Assembly: GCA_037783545.1 (NCBI GenBank)
Contig: JBBELK010000064.1
Coordinates: 682,001 to 746,000, forward strand
DNA from: Henricia sp. BOLD:AAB3569
Lineage: Eukaryota > Echinodermata > Asteroidea > Spinulosida > Echinasteridae
DNA: 64,000 nt
Direction of reading: 5' to 3'
Below are positions 1 through 12,399 of this stretch, piece after piece. The notes beneath the pieces are model-generated. The model searched no databases, had not been told where the DNA came from, and saw only the letters and a program-made list of their open reading frames with translations. How positions within the stretch are numbered: position 1 is the stretch's first letter; each line of letters starts with the position of its first letter. Made by a program: the position numbers and the translations under genes.

Positions 1-275
1 GACTGTGGACATGACAATATATTTATTTCAATTCAAAATCCAAAAGAAAGGAAAATCCAAGTAAGAATGGCAAGTAAATGCATTCTAAAAAGTATTTCTA
101 CCAGTATTTCCTATTTTAGAATGAGGATTACAGACCAAAATATACCGAGAAAAATCGCCACGCGTACACACAAACACATGGTCATCCGGGTACTTTTCGC
201 GTGCAGTTGCCACGGCATAATATGGCGCCTGGAGCACCACGGTGGTCCAGCGGCATTGTACACGAGGCATGGCGA
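1..275. repeat. interspersed repeat, copy A left part
   Basis: This stretch is nearly identical to 9641-9925, with only scattered substitutions, and both copies continue into the same TIR-like sequence. The window cuts it at base 1, so its true start is not visible. The short ORFs on both strands are also conserved between the copies, but they resemble no family I know and are best read as part of the repeat. Confidence 0.75.
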
Positions 276-833
276 GTGCGCCTCTAGCCTTTTTAAAAAT
301 ATATAACTCTATGGTGTCCTTTCACACGATGGCACTTTTGTAAGATTTTTTCAAGCATGAGAAAATATCTCAAGCCTTGAGTTTGTTTGCCCCGTGTGAA
401 ACGATATGTGACAAAGGGACTGATCTTCCCCTATACGCGCTCCCCCTTACCTCAACACACTCTTTCTTCTGTTAACGCGTCAACCCTCTCCTCTAAAAAC
501 TGAAAGGAATTCCTTTGAAATTCCTTGGATGTCTGAGACACAATAGGGGAACAATGGAAGGGGAGAGGTACCCTCCGCCACCGTACGTAAGCGCTGCATA
601 TGGAATACACCGCCCAATTTGCTCCTGCATCCGAATCAGGAATTTAATAGTTTTGTCAATAGTGAAATTAGTAATTCAGTATTTTATATGATTGTTAAGT
701 TAGATCTAAATCAATATCCCAGAAAATCTGAACACGTTCCTTTAACAACGCTAAAGATTATTTTTTTAAAATACGCTCTTCGCAAAGTTCACAATATGGA
801 CCGTTTTATTCACCTGTGGCCAATAACATGTAT

Positions 834-1165
834 GTAGACCCTTTACACCGGTAGCCATGACAGGGGGCAGGTTTTCATATTTAAATGATGTGACAATAGA
901 TCCCCAAAGTGCTTACTCATGCATGACACACAACGGCGTCGCTAGACCATTTCGGTGCTATGTCACTAGTATAATTCTTTAATTTCTTAAATTGTTTTGC
1001 CGTCGACACCATGAATTTGCCGACAGTACCACGATTTTGCCGACAAAAATGAACACAGGGGTGGAGTCAACCTCCGCCCCACACACACAGCACACCCCCT
1101 CTACCGACGCCGCTGATTGACGCACATTGACAATGTGACTGCCCCTGTCATGACCGCTCTTACAA
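834..1165. mobile_element. MITE of the CATGACAGGGGGCAG family, interrupted
   Basis: The left end reads CCATGACAGGGGGCAGG at about 854-871; the inverted end CTGCCCCTGTCATG is at 1140-1153. The same family occurs at 26055-26190 and 58684-58833. This copy is longer because about 200 bp of unrelated sequence lies inside it. Confidence 0.6.
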
Positions 1166-1190
1166 AGCAGGCGCGGATCGAGGAATTGTG

Positions 1191-2135
1191 TAGACGGGGG
1201 GCACAAAAATTAAAAAGGGACAAATGCGAGCGCGTAGCGCGAAGCCCTTACGGCGTGGGGTCCGGGGCCCGCTTAAGGGCCCCTGGAAATTTTGGATTCT
1301 AGATGCTCTGTGGTGCAATCTAAGGCGATTCCTTGCCACTTTTAACTGAATTTTTGAAGCAAAAGTTTTGAAGATTGTTGTGTGTTTTGAGAATTGTGTG
1401 TATGAAGAATTATTTTGGGATCCAGAAATTTTGTAGACGGGGGGGCCCAACAAAAAGTAACAAATGCGAGCGCGTAGCGCGAAGCCCTTACGGCGTGAGG
1501 TCCGGGGCCCGCTTAAGGGCCCCTTCAAATTTTGGATTCTAGATGCTCTGTGGTGCAATCTAAGGCGATTCCTGGCCACTTTTAACAGACTTTTTTAAGC
1601 AAAAGTTTTGAAGATTGTTAATTGTGTGTTTTGAGAATTGTGTGTATGAAGAATTATTTTCGGATCCAGGAATGTTGTAGACGGGGGGGGCACAAAAAAA
1701 AGGGACAAATGCGAGCGCGTAGCGCGAAGCCCTTACGGCGTGGGGTCCGGGGCCCGCTTAAGGGCCCCGGAAAATTTTGGATTCTAGATGCTCTGTGGTG
1801 CAATCTAAGGCGATTCCTTGCCACTTTGAACTGACTTTTTTAAGCAAAAGTTTTGAAGATTGTTGTGTGTTTTGAGAATTGTGTGTATGAAGAATTATTT
1901 TCGGATCCAGGAATTTTGTAGACGGGGGGGGGGGGGGGGGGGGCACAACAAAAAGGGACAAATGCGAGCGCGTAGCGCGAAGCCCTAACGGCGTGGGGTT
2001 GGAAATTTTGGATTCTAGATGCTCTGTGGTGCAATCTAAGGCGATTCCTGGCCACTTTTAACTAACTTTTTTAAGCAAAAGTTTTGAAGATTGTTGTGTG
2101 TTTTGAGAATTGTGTGTATGAAGAATTATTTTCGC
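1191..2135 (+). repeat. tandem repeat, about 242-bp unit, four copies
   Basis: The marker TAGACGGGG recurs at 1191, 1434, 1678 and 1919, giving periods of 243, 244 and 241. Each unit holds AATGCGAGCGCGTAGCGCG, a GC-rich GGGGCCCGCTTAAGGGCCCC palindrome (lost from the fourth copy) and a GCTCTGTGGTGCAATC block. A poly-G run varies between copies and reaches about 20 G near 1923-1943. The unit is similar enough between copies to be recent. Confidence 0.9.
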
Positions 2136-2689
2136 CATTATTTTTAGCCATTATTTTCGCCCGGTTAAGTTGACAAAAATCTATAAAGTTTCTCCCTCCC
2201 AAAATTGGCATTTAATATGCAGTTTTTACCCATCATCATTTCTTATTTTTCCGGATTTTTGAAAAGTTCAAGAAAAGGACTTGATTTCAGACTGTTCCTT
2301 GCCCTAATGCCCTGTGTTAAAACATCGGCAGATCGGCTGCAAGACATAATAGACCATTAGTAGGCAGGCCTACGTGTATTGGCGTCAAGTTGTCCTCGGC
2401 AAAAATTTCCACAAGGTATACCTTGAACCTTTTTCAGACGAAACAGAACAATTTATATACTTTGAGGAATCAGGTCAGCAAACCAGACTTCACAGACTAC
2501 CGATAACAAAAAATTGTCAAACCAGTAATTATACTCCACCATGGGGATTAGATGTTGAGGGGGGAATTCAGTTCCATGGCATGATTGATTACCTTTTTTT
2601 TCTTATTGCATTTTTCCAGTATTTTTAAAGCCAAAAAGTATACGCAGATGTTAAATATCGGCATAGGTATTTTTTTTAAGAAGATTGCC
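2136..2689. other. no gene recognised
   Basis: AT-rich sequence with short ORFs only. No domain, splice structure or repeat partner was recognised apart from its position inside the TIR element. Confidence 0.5.
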
Positions 2690-2880
2690 CTCCGATTTCT
2701 CTTTTTTTTTTACGGCCTTTCCTTCCCCCCATTTTTTTTTTTGACTCAACTACTTGCCCTCCCCCTTTTTTTCTTTTACCTCCTTTCCTTTCCGCCCATT
2801 TTTTTTTTTTTGACTCAATTTTCCCGGGGGGCACGTGCCCCCTCGGCCCCCCCCCCCCCCCTGGATCCGCGCCTGCAAAG
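2690..2880. repeat. pyrimidine-rich tract ending in CTGGATCCGCGCCTG
   Basis: Two imperfect ~80-bp units of T-runs, CCTTTCC and TTTTTGACTCAA, then a C-run. The terminal CTGGATCCGCGCCTG matches, inverted, the CAGGCGCGGATCC ends seen at 4393, 23530 and 39420, a terminus typical of hAT-like elements. Confidence 0.5.
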
Positions 2881-3394
2881 GGTCTATCATATACAGATAT
2901 GCAGCACGATATGTGCAGAGGGTATCTCCCCTACCATTGTTCCTCCATTGTGTCTCAAACATCCAAGGAATTTCCAAGGAATTCCTTTCAGTTTTTAGGG
3001 GGTAGTTGGTGCGTTAACAAAATGGAAGAGTGTGTTGAGGTATAGGGGCGTTAAGCTGGCGACTGAAATTTTGTACCTTGTGGTACCTTGGGTTCTAAAG
3101 GCAACAAAAGAGTGTAAAGGTCTCCACAAGGCAATTCTAAAGGTCTCCACAAGGATGGCACTAAATAAAAACATGGAATGTTCTCAAAAATTAGGGATTT
3201 TTAAAATATTCTGGTCGCTGCATCCTCTAGATTATGGAATTAGAAGAATTCTGTCTAAATTTGAGCTCCAGATAAAAATTCTGGTTGAAATAGGAGTGAT
3301 ATGACGGAATTTTTAACCAAATTCTAGCCATTGTTCGGAGTTTGTGCACAAGAACAAAGCCATGTCTCCACAATGATAGGGGAACGGGAATGCG

Positions 3395-3515
3395 GCCTCA
3401 CACTGTGCGATTTCCTACGATTAGCTACGATTAAGTACGATTGTGTATAGAGTTTATATAGACAGTCTCTGGTAATCGTACCAAATCGTACCAATTCGTA
3501 GAAAATTCGTATTTC
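3395..3515. repeat. short CGTA-rich MITE-like segment
   Basis: CACTGTGCGATTTCCTACGA is followed by repeated TACGATT and, after a centre, AATCGTACCAAATCGTACC. The fuller copy at 22486-22606 also has the inverted end ATCGCACAGTGGGAGGCC, so this copy is probably right-truncated. Confidence 0.55.
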
Positions 3516-3521
3516 CAGTTG

Positions 3522-3809
3522 CATGGGGCAGTCGTGTTGGTGTAGCGGTTCTTTCCTCGCCTTTCACTTCTGGCGTCCCTGGTTCGAATCCGGGGCGTGT
3601 ATGTGGATTGGGTTTGCAGTCCCTACTTGACCCCATAGGGGTTTCCCCTGTGGATTTCTCTGGGGGTTTTCCTCCCACTTCTAAAACTGCAACTCTTTCT
3701 TCGTCATATCAAGTTGATAATAAAGTATAGTTAAAGCTAAAAACCGTATAGTTGATGGCATAAAGGGCCTTAGTTGCCGAAGATGCCATAAATTAACAAC
3801 AACAACAAC
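3522..3809 (+). mobile_element. tRNA-derived SINE (family 1)
   Basis: A tRNA-like head has an A-box-like GTGTTGGTGTAGCGGTTC and a canonical B box GGTTCGAATCC at 3581-3591, followed by a non-tRNA body and a CAA-rich tail. Other copies are 22673-22963 (+), 24761-24985 (-, truncated) and 62870-63058 (-, truncated). It cannot be a tRNA gene because the cloverleaf is not preserved. Confidence 0.8.
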
Positions 3810-4392
3810 CATCTGGTGTATCAAAGAATTAGACAATGAGACACTTGTAGCCGTATAAACACAGCTCTTTGAACATGTCAATGTTCAAAGACCCTTTGCA
3901 CCATCTTCCTTTCGCAAGGATCTTTGCTGCACACCGAGTGAGCTAGGCTGTATTGAGGAATGGACGTTTTTTAATAGGCCTATCTTTATTTAGATGAACT
4001 GTGTTTAGCTTTTAGCGAAAGTCTTCCTTCAGTTACGAACATTTATACTGCGTGCAAGATAAAATGATATACATGTACATAAAAAGATCTCCCCCTTGCG
4101 GCTACGATGTCGCGAGATACGACGCGTGAGATGATTGTTCGAAACGGCTTCATTACAAGGTCAAAAGTGCCAGGTCAAAAAATAAATCCCTTGTCTCTCA
4201 TTGTTCGAACAGCCTGAGGCCCTAAAATCAGTGCAGCTTAGCTCAACTCGATGCAACAAGGGTTTTCGGAAACTCGTTGTGCATGCAGCAAAGACCCTTG
4301 CGAAAGGAAGATGCTTCGTACCGGTTGCCGCGAAAGGGGGCGGGTTTGAGTGTAACGACATCAATATAAATTAATGTAGCGAATTTCCTCGC

Positions 4393-4830
4393 AGGCGCGG
4401 ATCCGGGGTCATTTCAACACACATTTGAACTACATTTTTCCAAGCTTATACTTTGAAAATGAAATGAATATAGTGACATGATTCTTTTGGAGAATACTTG
4501 GGTTGGTCTCTGCAGTTTTGCAAACGCTTTGTGCTTATAAAATGACATATAAACAAGAGCGGTCGGAAGCAAGCTCCAATATCGTGAATAGAAAACTGCA
4601 ATTGGGAAACCTTGATAGATGTCCAAACATTATGGCTCCGCTCTGAATTTAGTTTTTTGCTTTAATGGCGAAGATTTGAGGCAAACAGGAAAAAGCAAAC
4701 GATCATCTTTCTACTCTGGTTGCATTACGACTAAAGTTTCAGTTTATAAAATGCAACCAACGGAAAAAACAAAATATCAGATGATGTGGATAATGTAACT
4801 TATAGGGAACCATCACACGACATCAAAAAC
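4393..4830. repeat. interspersed segment, copy 1 of 3
   Basis: Starts near a GCAGGCGCGGATCC terminus and matches 23530-24180 and 26668-27215 (shared landmarks ACTTGGGTTGGT, TCTGCAGTTTTGCAAACGCT, AAACAAGAGCGG, TGGCTCCGCTCTGA). No coding potential is shared among the copies. Confidence 0.7.
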
Positions 4831-5448
4831 ACTCGCAAGGTTCGAGACAGAATTTACGTGCGGGCATTGTTTACTCTGTGATTACACTGTCGGGTGATTT
4901 GACGTACTTTCATATGACACAGCGAAACCATCACTGGCGTTCCTTGAGACAAGAATGCTTTGTCTGCTGGTCGCTGTCAAACCATTGATTATGCACATAA
5001 GTGCTGCTGGTATCAGCAGTCAAAAAACATTCCTCCATGCAAAAACTGCGACAACCGGGGAGTCGAATTCTGTTCGAAAAACAAGACATCGGGCTACATT
5101 GGAGTTGTCCATCCAGTAAAACAAAATATAACAGTGAATTGACCCCCTGCGCTGTCACATCACAAAGGATGTGTACGTATAAATGTATCCACGCATACGC
5201 ATTGCGTTGGCTGTCGCAAATTACGTTGTACAATGTACAAATGGTTTCACACGATCGTTCTCAAGGATACCTTGAGAAATCTTCCGCTAGCGGAAGATTT
5301 TGTCGTAGGACTGGACCTCTGCCAAAATATCTCAAGGATTGATAAAATATCTCAAGGAATGCTTGTCACTCTCAAGCACGGGTGTCCTTCGTAGAGTTAT
5401 ATATAATTTTAAAAAGGCTAGAGGGCGCACTTGGACGTTTTGTCTGCC

Positions 5449-8400
5449 GGCGCCGCATTAGCCTTTAGTCAAGGCGTCCGTGGCGAGGTTTGTTTTGTGC
5501 ACTGTTTTGCTAGCGCTTGAGGAAAGACTAACATTCATACAGCAGATTGTTCGCCCCGAACGCCTTTACCATCTCGTTCTTGTGACCTCTGTGCTGAATA
5601 ATTCAATAGCAACGGAGGTAATGAATTATTCATAAATTGTAACCAACCAGCGGCGGCGGCGAGCTTCTGGAATCGCCATATAAATATAGGTAGCATTCAC
5701 AAAAAAAAGCGAAAGTTATTATTCGCACCAGAAATACAAGAAACATTATTAGTCAAAGTTCTATAGATTAACTCCACATAAATTTATTGATTAACCATTT
5801 TTCAAGTTATAAACTCGCTAACAATGCTTTTCGTGTGGCAAAAAAAACACACGTTACGTAGTACCTACCTCCATGGTAGTACGTACATGTACGCGAAATG
5901 GGACAACTCGTCCCCGAGTCAACGCGCCCCACCACCTAGGTCGAAGTCGTCCCCAGGTCAAGTCGTCCTTGCACCCCGTGTACAAAACTATAGCCAATAT
6001 GACAATTTAAACAAAATATGAATTTTCTCCTAGGTTTTTCTCAAGTTGCAAGGATAATAAATTTCAATATGTACAAGCACAAAATCACTGAAATTTTGCT
6101 GAGATTATTAGTAAACACGGCTTTTCGAAGGTTGACACGGAGTATCATGAGTGGTCGTGGCTTGTCGCAGATGTACCCGATTCTTCATCGAAAAGGATCG
6201 TAACTAAATTATAACGAATCGTAATGAATCGCATAATCATGATCGCAGACATTCGTATGTTTCAATTAGCAGATGTCGTAGATTCATAATGTCATCGTAA
6301 GGAATCGTAATGAATCGCAGACATTCGTATACTGAAAATGCATATCGTAACAATACAATAAGCACGTAAGCGTTATAATTTTCTAAGATTTGTAACAAAG
6401 TGACTATTGATCTGAACAACCCGCAGATGTCGTCACAGTAGATTTGTACTGTCATCGTAAGAAATAATAAGGTATCGTAATGAATCGCATGTGTGATTGT
6501 GATCATGATCGCACACATCTGTATATGTGTCTGAACAATTAAGTCGCAGATTTGTACTGTGCATGTTATCGTAAGGAATCGCACAATGCGTGATCATGAT
6601 CACAGACATTCGTATGTGTCTGAACAAGTCGCAGATGTCGTAGATTTGTACTGTCATCGTAAGAAATCGCAGACATTGGTATACTGAAAATGCATATCGT
6701 AAGCGTTACAATTTTCTAAGATTTGTAACAACCCGCAGATGTCGTCACAGTAGATTTGTACTGTGTCATCGTAAACAATAGTAAGGTATCGTAATGAATC
6801 GCACAATGTGTGATTATGATCGAAGACATGTGTCTGAACAAGTCGCAGATGTCGTAGATTTGTACTGTGTTATTGAAGGAATCGTAACAAATCGTAAGGA
6901 ATCGCACAGTGCATGATCATGATCACAGATATTCATATGTGTCTGAACAATTCACAGATGTCGTAGATTCGTGCTGTCAGGAATCATAACGAATCGTAAG
7001 AAATCATAACGAATCGTAGTTGTTGCATTTGTACTTGTTCATCGTAACAAATAGTAAACAAACTGTTTATTCAGAGTATATAAATATCACTAATAAAGTC
7101 TTCTAAATATGACATGATAAATGCCCCAGAAAGTTTAAATTTGGTGACAAGGAAGCAATGTTAACAGTAAGAAAATGTTATTTAGCAGTAAAGATCATGG
7201 AGGAAGGAAAAGACTTCCTTCCTCCATGGTAAGATTTTGTTGAAAACAATTTTTATGTCATGCCTCATTGACTTAGTACATCATATGTCTTAACTGGCGA
7301 ATGTGTTTTATGGAATTTTTTCCTTATTGTCTGTGCATAAATTCACCACGTACAAAACAACAGTCGTTCACCGTGAGGCCTAGCGGCAGACGGCCGGCGG
7401 CATGTACCGGCACGTACGGTGGGTGTACAGTGCGGCCGGCCGGTTCGGGAGTAGGCCTCGGTGAATTGAATTTTTCCCTGTTTACGAATAAATCGCGATC
7501 ATCTAGAGCATTTTCTTGGCCTGAATATGTTGCGACCCGAAATATTGTGCTTTTTTTTCGGAGATTGTCGTACAACTGGCATGCCTAATTTTATATGCGT
7601 ATGACGTCATGCAGTTTAACAGTTCACCTTCTCATTGGTCCATGGTGAATCCTGACCTCATGCATTATGCACGTAACCCCTCTACCAAAACGGTAGACAA
7701 AAATAAAGAAAAACATAAGCTCTAAAAAACGAGATGGTAAAGGCTGTCTGGGCGGACAGTCTGTGCTAGACTGGTCCCCTGTCCATGTGCACTACGCTGC
7801 TCTCGCTATACAAGGACAGGCACACGCCGAGCAATAACCACGGGTGATTGGCCGTTGTATTACCACGCGTGATTGGTCGTTGTATTAAATATATGCATGA
7901 TCTATTTTTAGAGTTTGCTCAACCTCGAGTGAATTTCGCAATCGTTAATTTTGTCGCTGGGTTTTGCATATCCTATTCAATCTTTGCCATCCCTTATAAT
8001 TATTTAGTAATTTTGGCAGTGGTGTACTCGTCAACGCACAGGTTTGTACTGATACATTACTTTTTACTTGAAATGGCGCTGTTTGCCGTATTTTTAAGCC
8101 GCCAAACATCAATATCACAGTGCGGCCGTTGTTCAAAAAAGGTTTTTCATCGCATAAAAAAATCGACAAAACATGACAGAAACCCCATCGAATAATATGA
8201 ATGACATGGTTGGATATAGAGCTATTTGTTCAACCTTGATTCCCACCGAAACCAGTATGTTTATTTGGTTCTGACAGCAATTTTACAGGCATATCTTCTG
8301 CTGTCGATGCAAAAATACCGCTGCTACCAGACATTGATTGCGTAGCGCGCGCGATGCCAAATCGAACCATGGAGGAAGAAACGATCGAACGAAGGCGCGC

Positions 8401-8690
8401 AACACACTGTATTCTGGGCGCCTGCTTGGCACTTGCGCAAACCGTGACACAGTCCTTTTAATTTGCATAAACATCCAGGAATTCCTGGATATTTATGCCA
8501 AACATGGCGGCGTGTACCTGTCCTCATATACGACGGAGGTGAAGTAAATATGTGGACAAGGGAACCAGTCTAAGTCTGTGCGTGCTAGTCTTTCCTCAAG
8601 CGTTGGAAAACTGACTGCGCGCAAATATATAACTCGCCAAGGCAGCCTTGACTAAAGGCTAGCGCCGCATGCGCGGAAGGGCGGCAGCCA
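5449..8690. mobile_element. composite inverted-repeat DNA element
   Basis: Outer inverted ends: GCCTTTAGTCAAGGC at 5461-5475 and GCCTTGACTAAAGGC at 8645-8659. Two further nested inverted pairs keep the same order: GCTTGAGGAAAGACTA near 5515 against TAGTCTTTCCTCAAGC near 8587, and GCCTTTACCATCTCGTT near 5563 against AACGAGATGGTAAAGGC near 7730. The interior has a CGTA-rich array (6190-7050) and no transposase. The open frame at 7848-8195 has no recognisable motif. Confidence 0.6.
6190..7050. repeat. degenerate short-tandem array (ATCGTAA / ATCGCAGA units)
   Basis: Dozens of GAATCGTAA, AATCGCA, GTCGTAGATTTGTACTGT and GATCATGATC units recur in irregular order, with larger blocks of about 230-300 bp repeated (for example around 6400-6560 and 6710-6870). 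The open frames here on the minus strand are translations of the repeat. Confidence 0.75.
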
Positions 8691-8944
8691 TATTTTGCCG
8701 CGACAGTGCACTTTACTGCATACAGCTGCGTGTAGTTGTCAAATGGCATTTCGCTTCACGAGTGAGGAGTTTTATTATCTAAACCACATATTAAACAGAT
8801 AAATTAATTAAAACGGAACTCAAAAAGAACTAAACACTGCCGTTTGCAGTTTGTTCCTTCCTCGATCATGTGATGATGTCCATGATCGTTGATCGGTCAT
8901 TATCAGCACTGACCAATATCATATTTTTGTCTTACCTCGCTCCA

Positions 8945-9180
8945 TGTTTGTACTACTATTGGGCAGATGCTCTACCAGCTGAGCTATAAGGCACAGTTGG
9001 TATACTCCCTCAGGTTTTCCCTATAGACACAATTCTTCTTATAGAGCCCCTGTCTAACGCATATAAAGGCCACCGCACCAGCATATAAAGGCCACCTGTT
9101 TATTGTGGCCACATTTGGTCGGTCCCTTGGGTGACCACTATATACAAGTTTCACTGTATAGTACAAGCCCATTGACATTC
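8945..9180 (-). repeat. tRNA-like fragment, possible old SINE
   Basis: On the minus strand 8961-8990 contains TAGCTCAGCTGGTAGAGC, a clear tRNA A-box/D-arm sequence, but the rest of the cloverleaf is missing. Adjacent sequence has two near-identical GGCCACC/CATATAAAGGCCACC blocks. Confidence 0.4.
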
Positions 9181-9387
9181 ATAAAAAGACAATTTGTTTT
9201 ATTTGGTAATCGTGGCTGGATGTGTTGGATTTTGAATGGAAAAATATAATTTTCTTGCTGTGAAAATAGCACTTGGAAATTTATTTACGGCTGCCGTAAA
9301 ATAGCATTTGCATTTTATGGCGAAAAAACAAAACCATCGCGATACAAAATTCGGTTACCGTACACGTACGGCGTACAAAACATAATA

Positions 9388-9627
9388 GGGACTATTAGAA
9401 ATGGTACGCGTACGAGAAACGTGTGTGGCTTGCAAAATCTGGGTTGTTATATCACAATTTTGCGTGGCTGTTCAAGAAATGTGCGGATGTGTACATGGTT
9501 ATATTGATGTAAGAAGTCACATTACCTATGCTGTGCAGACAAAATAACCGCGCAAACTGTTGGTACCACCATCCAGTTTTTCCCAGCCGCATACGTTTCT
9601 CATACGCGTACCATTTATAATGGTCCC
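9388..9627. mobile_element. 240-bp MITE with ~35-bp TIRs
   Basis: Left end GGGACTATTAGAAATGGTAC and inverted right end GTACCATTTATAATGGTCCC; the match extends through CGCGTACGAGAAACG and CGTTTCTCATACGCG. TAATA flanks both sides (9383-9387 and 9628-9632) and may be the target duplication. Confidence 0.7.
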
Positions 9628-9640
9628 TAATACTCAACTT

Positions 9641-9944
9641 GACTGTGGACATGACAATATATTTATTTCAATTCAAAATCCAAAAGAAAAGAAAATCCAA
9701 GTAAGAATGGCAAGTAAATGCATTCTAAAAAGTATTACTACCAGTATTTCCTATTTTAGAATGAGGATTACAGACCAAAATATACCGAGAAAAATCGCCA
9801 CGCGTACACACAAACACATGGTCATCCGGGTACTTTTCGCGTGCAGTTGCCACGGCATAACATGGCGCCTGGAGCACCACGGTGGTCCGGCGGCATTGTA
9901 CACGAGGCATGGCGAGTGCGCCTCTAGCCTTTTTTAAATATATA
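9641..9944. repeat. interspersed repeat, copy B left part
   Basis: Near-identical to 1-306, interrupted at 9944 by the LTR retrotransposon; the sequence resumes at 21866. Confidence 0.85.
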
Positions 9945-10441
9945 TGTCACAGGTACTTTAGATAATTTAAATAGAAAATCTGTCAAAGCCCTGTCTAGGT
10001 TCGTTAGTTTTTAAAACGGACACTGCTCAAGAATATGGAATCCGGTGGACAATATTTTTGTATGATCCTCTTTCTCTCTTAATACAAATTTATTTAATTG
10101 GAACATGTCAATAAAAAGGGGTAGGATTACACATGTTACTGGCACTGAAAACACTATAAACGGGGCTGGTAAAAAATCAGTGCGATAAAAAAGACTTAAG
10201 AAAATACAGTAAAAATTGGATAAGAAGCAGAGAGAAATGTGGTAATTAACATAGCTTTGTGGTGAAATCCGCCGCGTTTCGGTGAACTTGAACTTGCCGC
10301 GCTTGGGTGAACTTGGATCTGGTCCAGTAGTATCAGTCACGACGGGCGGTCCACAGTCAGAGAAAGGGGGGATAAGGAGGCGAAGAGTCGAATCGGATCG
10401 ACTCCCCTAAAAGCGACGACCTGGACAAATAATTGTACTCT

Positions 10442-10539
10442 CTGTACCAAGAGAGCACGTTGGGAAAACGAGATGGGACTAGTTAACAACAGTTAACGAA
10501 AAACGGGATGTTATCCCATCTCAGATGTCAGTCGCTTCT
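10442..10539. repeat. 98-bp LTR-internal direct repeat, copy 1
   Basis: Same as 12302-12399 as read by eye. It contains the inverted pair GTTAAC...GTTAAC and GGGATGTTATCCC. Equivalent copies in the other LTR are 19543-19640 and 21402-21499. Confidence 0.9.
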
Positions 10540-12301
10540 CAACAAAATAATTTAACAATAATCAAACAAATAATTACGCGGACGGGTAATAACGAAGTTA
10601 CACTTATTCCCATGTGTTTACAAATTAGACAAAGGATTATCAATACACATGTGGTCCTTCAATAAATAAACTTTGGCCGTAAATGTGTGAGCAGCGACTC
10701 ACACCAGCACAACTTAACCACAAATGCATTTATAATCCCGTCAAGGTCACTTCTCGTGGCAAGATGGTCTCACGCACGACAAGTGGTAACACATGTATAA
10801 TAAGTGGAATTAATTTAGCAACCATGACATGTATTCTAAAAACAAGTAAATTAAGCAACTGGTTTTCAAGGGACAACGTGAAATATATAAAGAGGAGCAT
10901 ATTAAATCAGCGAATTTTAGATGTGCCCGACTAGAACAATTCCATACAATACATTAGTGCAAATGAATCAAATAACATGAATTTAAAAAAGGCGCGTGAT
11001 AAAAAATAATAAAACACGAGCTTGCGCAATTGCCTTAAATTGGTTACTAAAGCTGAGTATTCGGGGCAAGTGGTGGAACACTTGGAAAACAATTATGAGT
11101 CAGAAATCTGTGTGTTTGGCTCAAATACTGCCACCCACCACAGACCTAACACAAATGGGATTAACCCTATCAAGGGCGCTTCGTGGTACCGATTAGCAGG
11201 GTACACACGAGCTAACAGCAGAGGTCCATAATTTATGAGCTTATTGACCAAAGCCGCAAAATGCGATTAAGTGAAAGAATGCAGTGAACTACTTAGAGCT
11301 AAAAAGCAAAACAATTGATAAAACTCTTTTAAACGAGCGGCAATGTCATTACGCCCAGTAAAAATACAAAATACACAGTGCAGGAATTAGTTTGCGACGA
11401 GTGCACATGAGAAGCAATTAGGACGCGCAAAAATTACAGTGGTAAATAAAAAAGAGAAACAGAATATATACAAGAGGAAAAATACCGAACCATAAACTAG
11501 TGAATTAATCGCGCAGACGGGAGCACCGAAAACGCACCGATTTAAATGACGGTATAGCAAATCGCTAATGCAAAATGTTGTAAACTTAGGATCCGAACTC
11601 TATTATAGATCGGCAACAGTTGCATTAAAAAGGTAATGGGCATTGTAATGACACAACAATAATCCTGAACAATAGTTGCAATCATCAGATAAAATACACA
11701 AAGTCATTCAAATAATTAATGGCTGATCACACCAAGAAAAGTGCACTTCGAACAAGCAAAACTTCTGTCTGTGATCGTGTACCTCCCAATATATAATCAG
11801 TACTTAAATCAGAAAGCTATAGCAAGGTATTGAACTATCACGTCACAGAGTGCGGCACGCATCATGAGCTTTCGACAACATGAGAATGAATCGACTGATA
11901 CAAACGCCAACAAAGTAATGAAAGGAGTAAGGAAAAAACAGACTCATCGTAGCGTGATCAGCAAAGTTACAAATAATGCAATAAACAGGAATATTATCGG
12001 AGATTATCCCACGAGAATGCACGGGTCGTATAACAACAAAAATACAGTTTAGAAATCCGTGACCATTAAATATTAAAAGGATAAAACATTAGATAAAATG
12101 CAAAGGGATAAAATGGTCACGTCGCAAGTTTTAGCAGGAATAATAAAGTTCCTTTTCCTCAAAAATACTAAGGAGGGATTCATAAGGTTTTACAAGAATT
12201 CTCTCTTCAAACAGAAAACAATCCGACCCGTTTCTCGTTGGGGTAACCAGCGATTGAATTAAATCAATTACACTTAAAACGAGCAAGAGGAAATTTCTTA
12301 C

Positions 12302-12399
12302 CTGTACCAAGAGAGCACGTTGGGAAAACGAGATGGGACTAGTTAACAACAGTTAACGAAAAACGGGATGTTATCCCATCTCAGATGTCAGTCGCTTCT
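12302..12399. repeat. 98-bp LTR-internal direct repeat, copy 2
   Basis: Second copy of the repeat at 10442-10539. The pair suggests that the 1.76 kb between them was acquired by duplication or insertion into a shorter ancestral LTR of roughly 0.96 kb. Confidence 0.9.

Larger units (their letters stand above)
276..5430. mobile_element. TIR-bounded DNA element, copy A, with nested insertions
   Basis: The left end (GTGCGCCTCTAGCC then TTTTTAAAA and ATATAACTCTA) recurs inverted at about 5385-5430. Inner segments (GTGTCC, AAATATCTCAAG, CACACGAT) also appear in inverted order near 340-420 and 5240-5390. No transposase is visible, so it is non-autonomous or decayed. It carries a MITE (834-1165), a minisatellite (1191-2135), pyrimidine tracts (2690-2880) and a SINE (3522-3809). 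Related copy: 9926-9944 plus 21866-24180. The exact superfamily is not clear and no target duplication was established. Confidence 0.55.

Noticed and set aside
3522..3600. Possible tRNA gene (good B box)
   Set aside because: Anticodon arm and acceptor pairing are absent and the same head recurs with a SINE body elsewhere.
6190..7050. Possible CRISPR-like array
   Set aside because: Units are short, degenerate and irregular without constant spacers, and the DNA is animal.
7848..8195. 115-codon hydrophobic frame, possible membrane protein
   Set aside because: Inside a composite inverted-repeat element, no homologous motif, no splice context; hydrophobicity follows AT-rich DNA.
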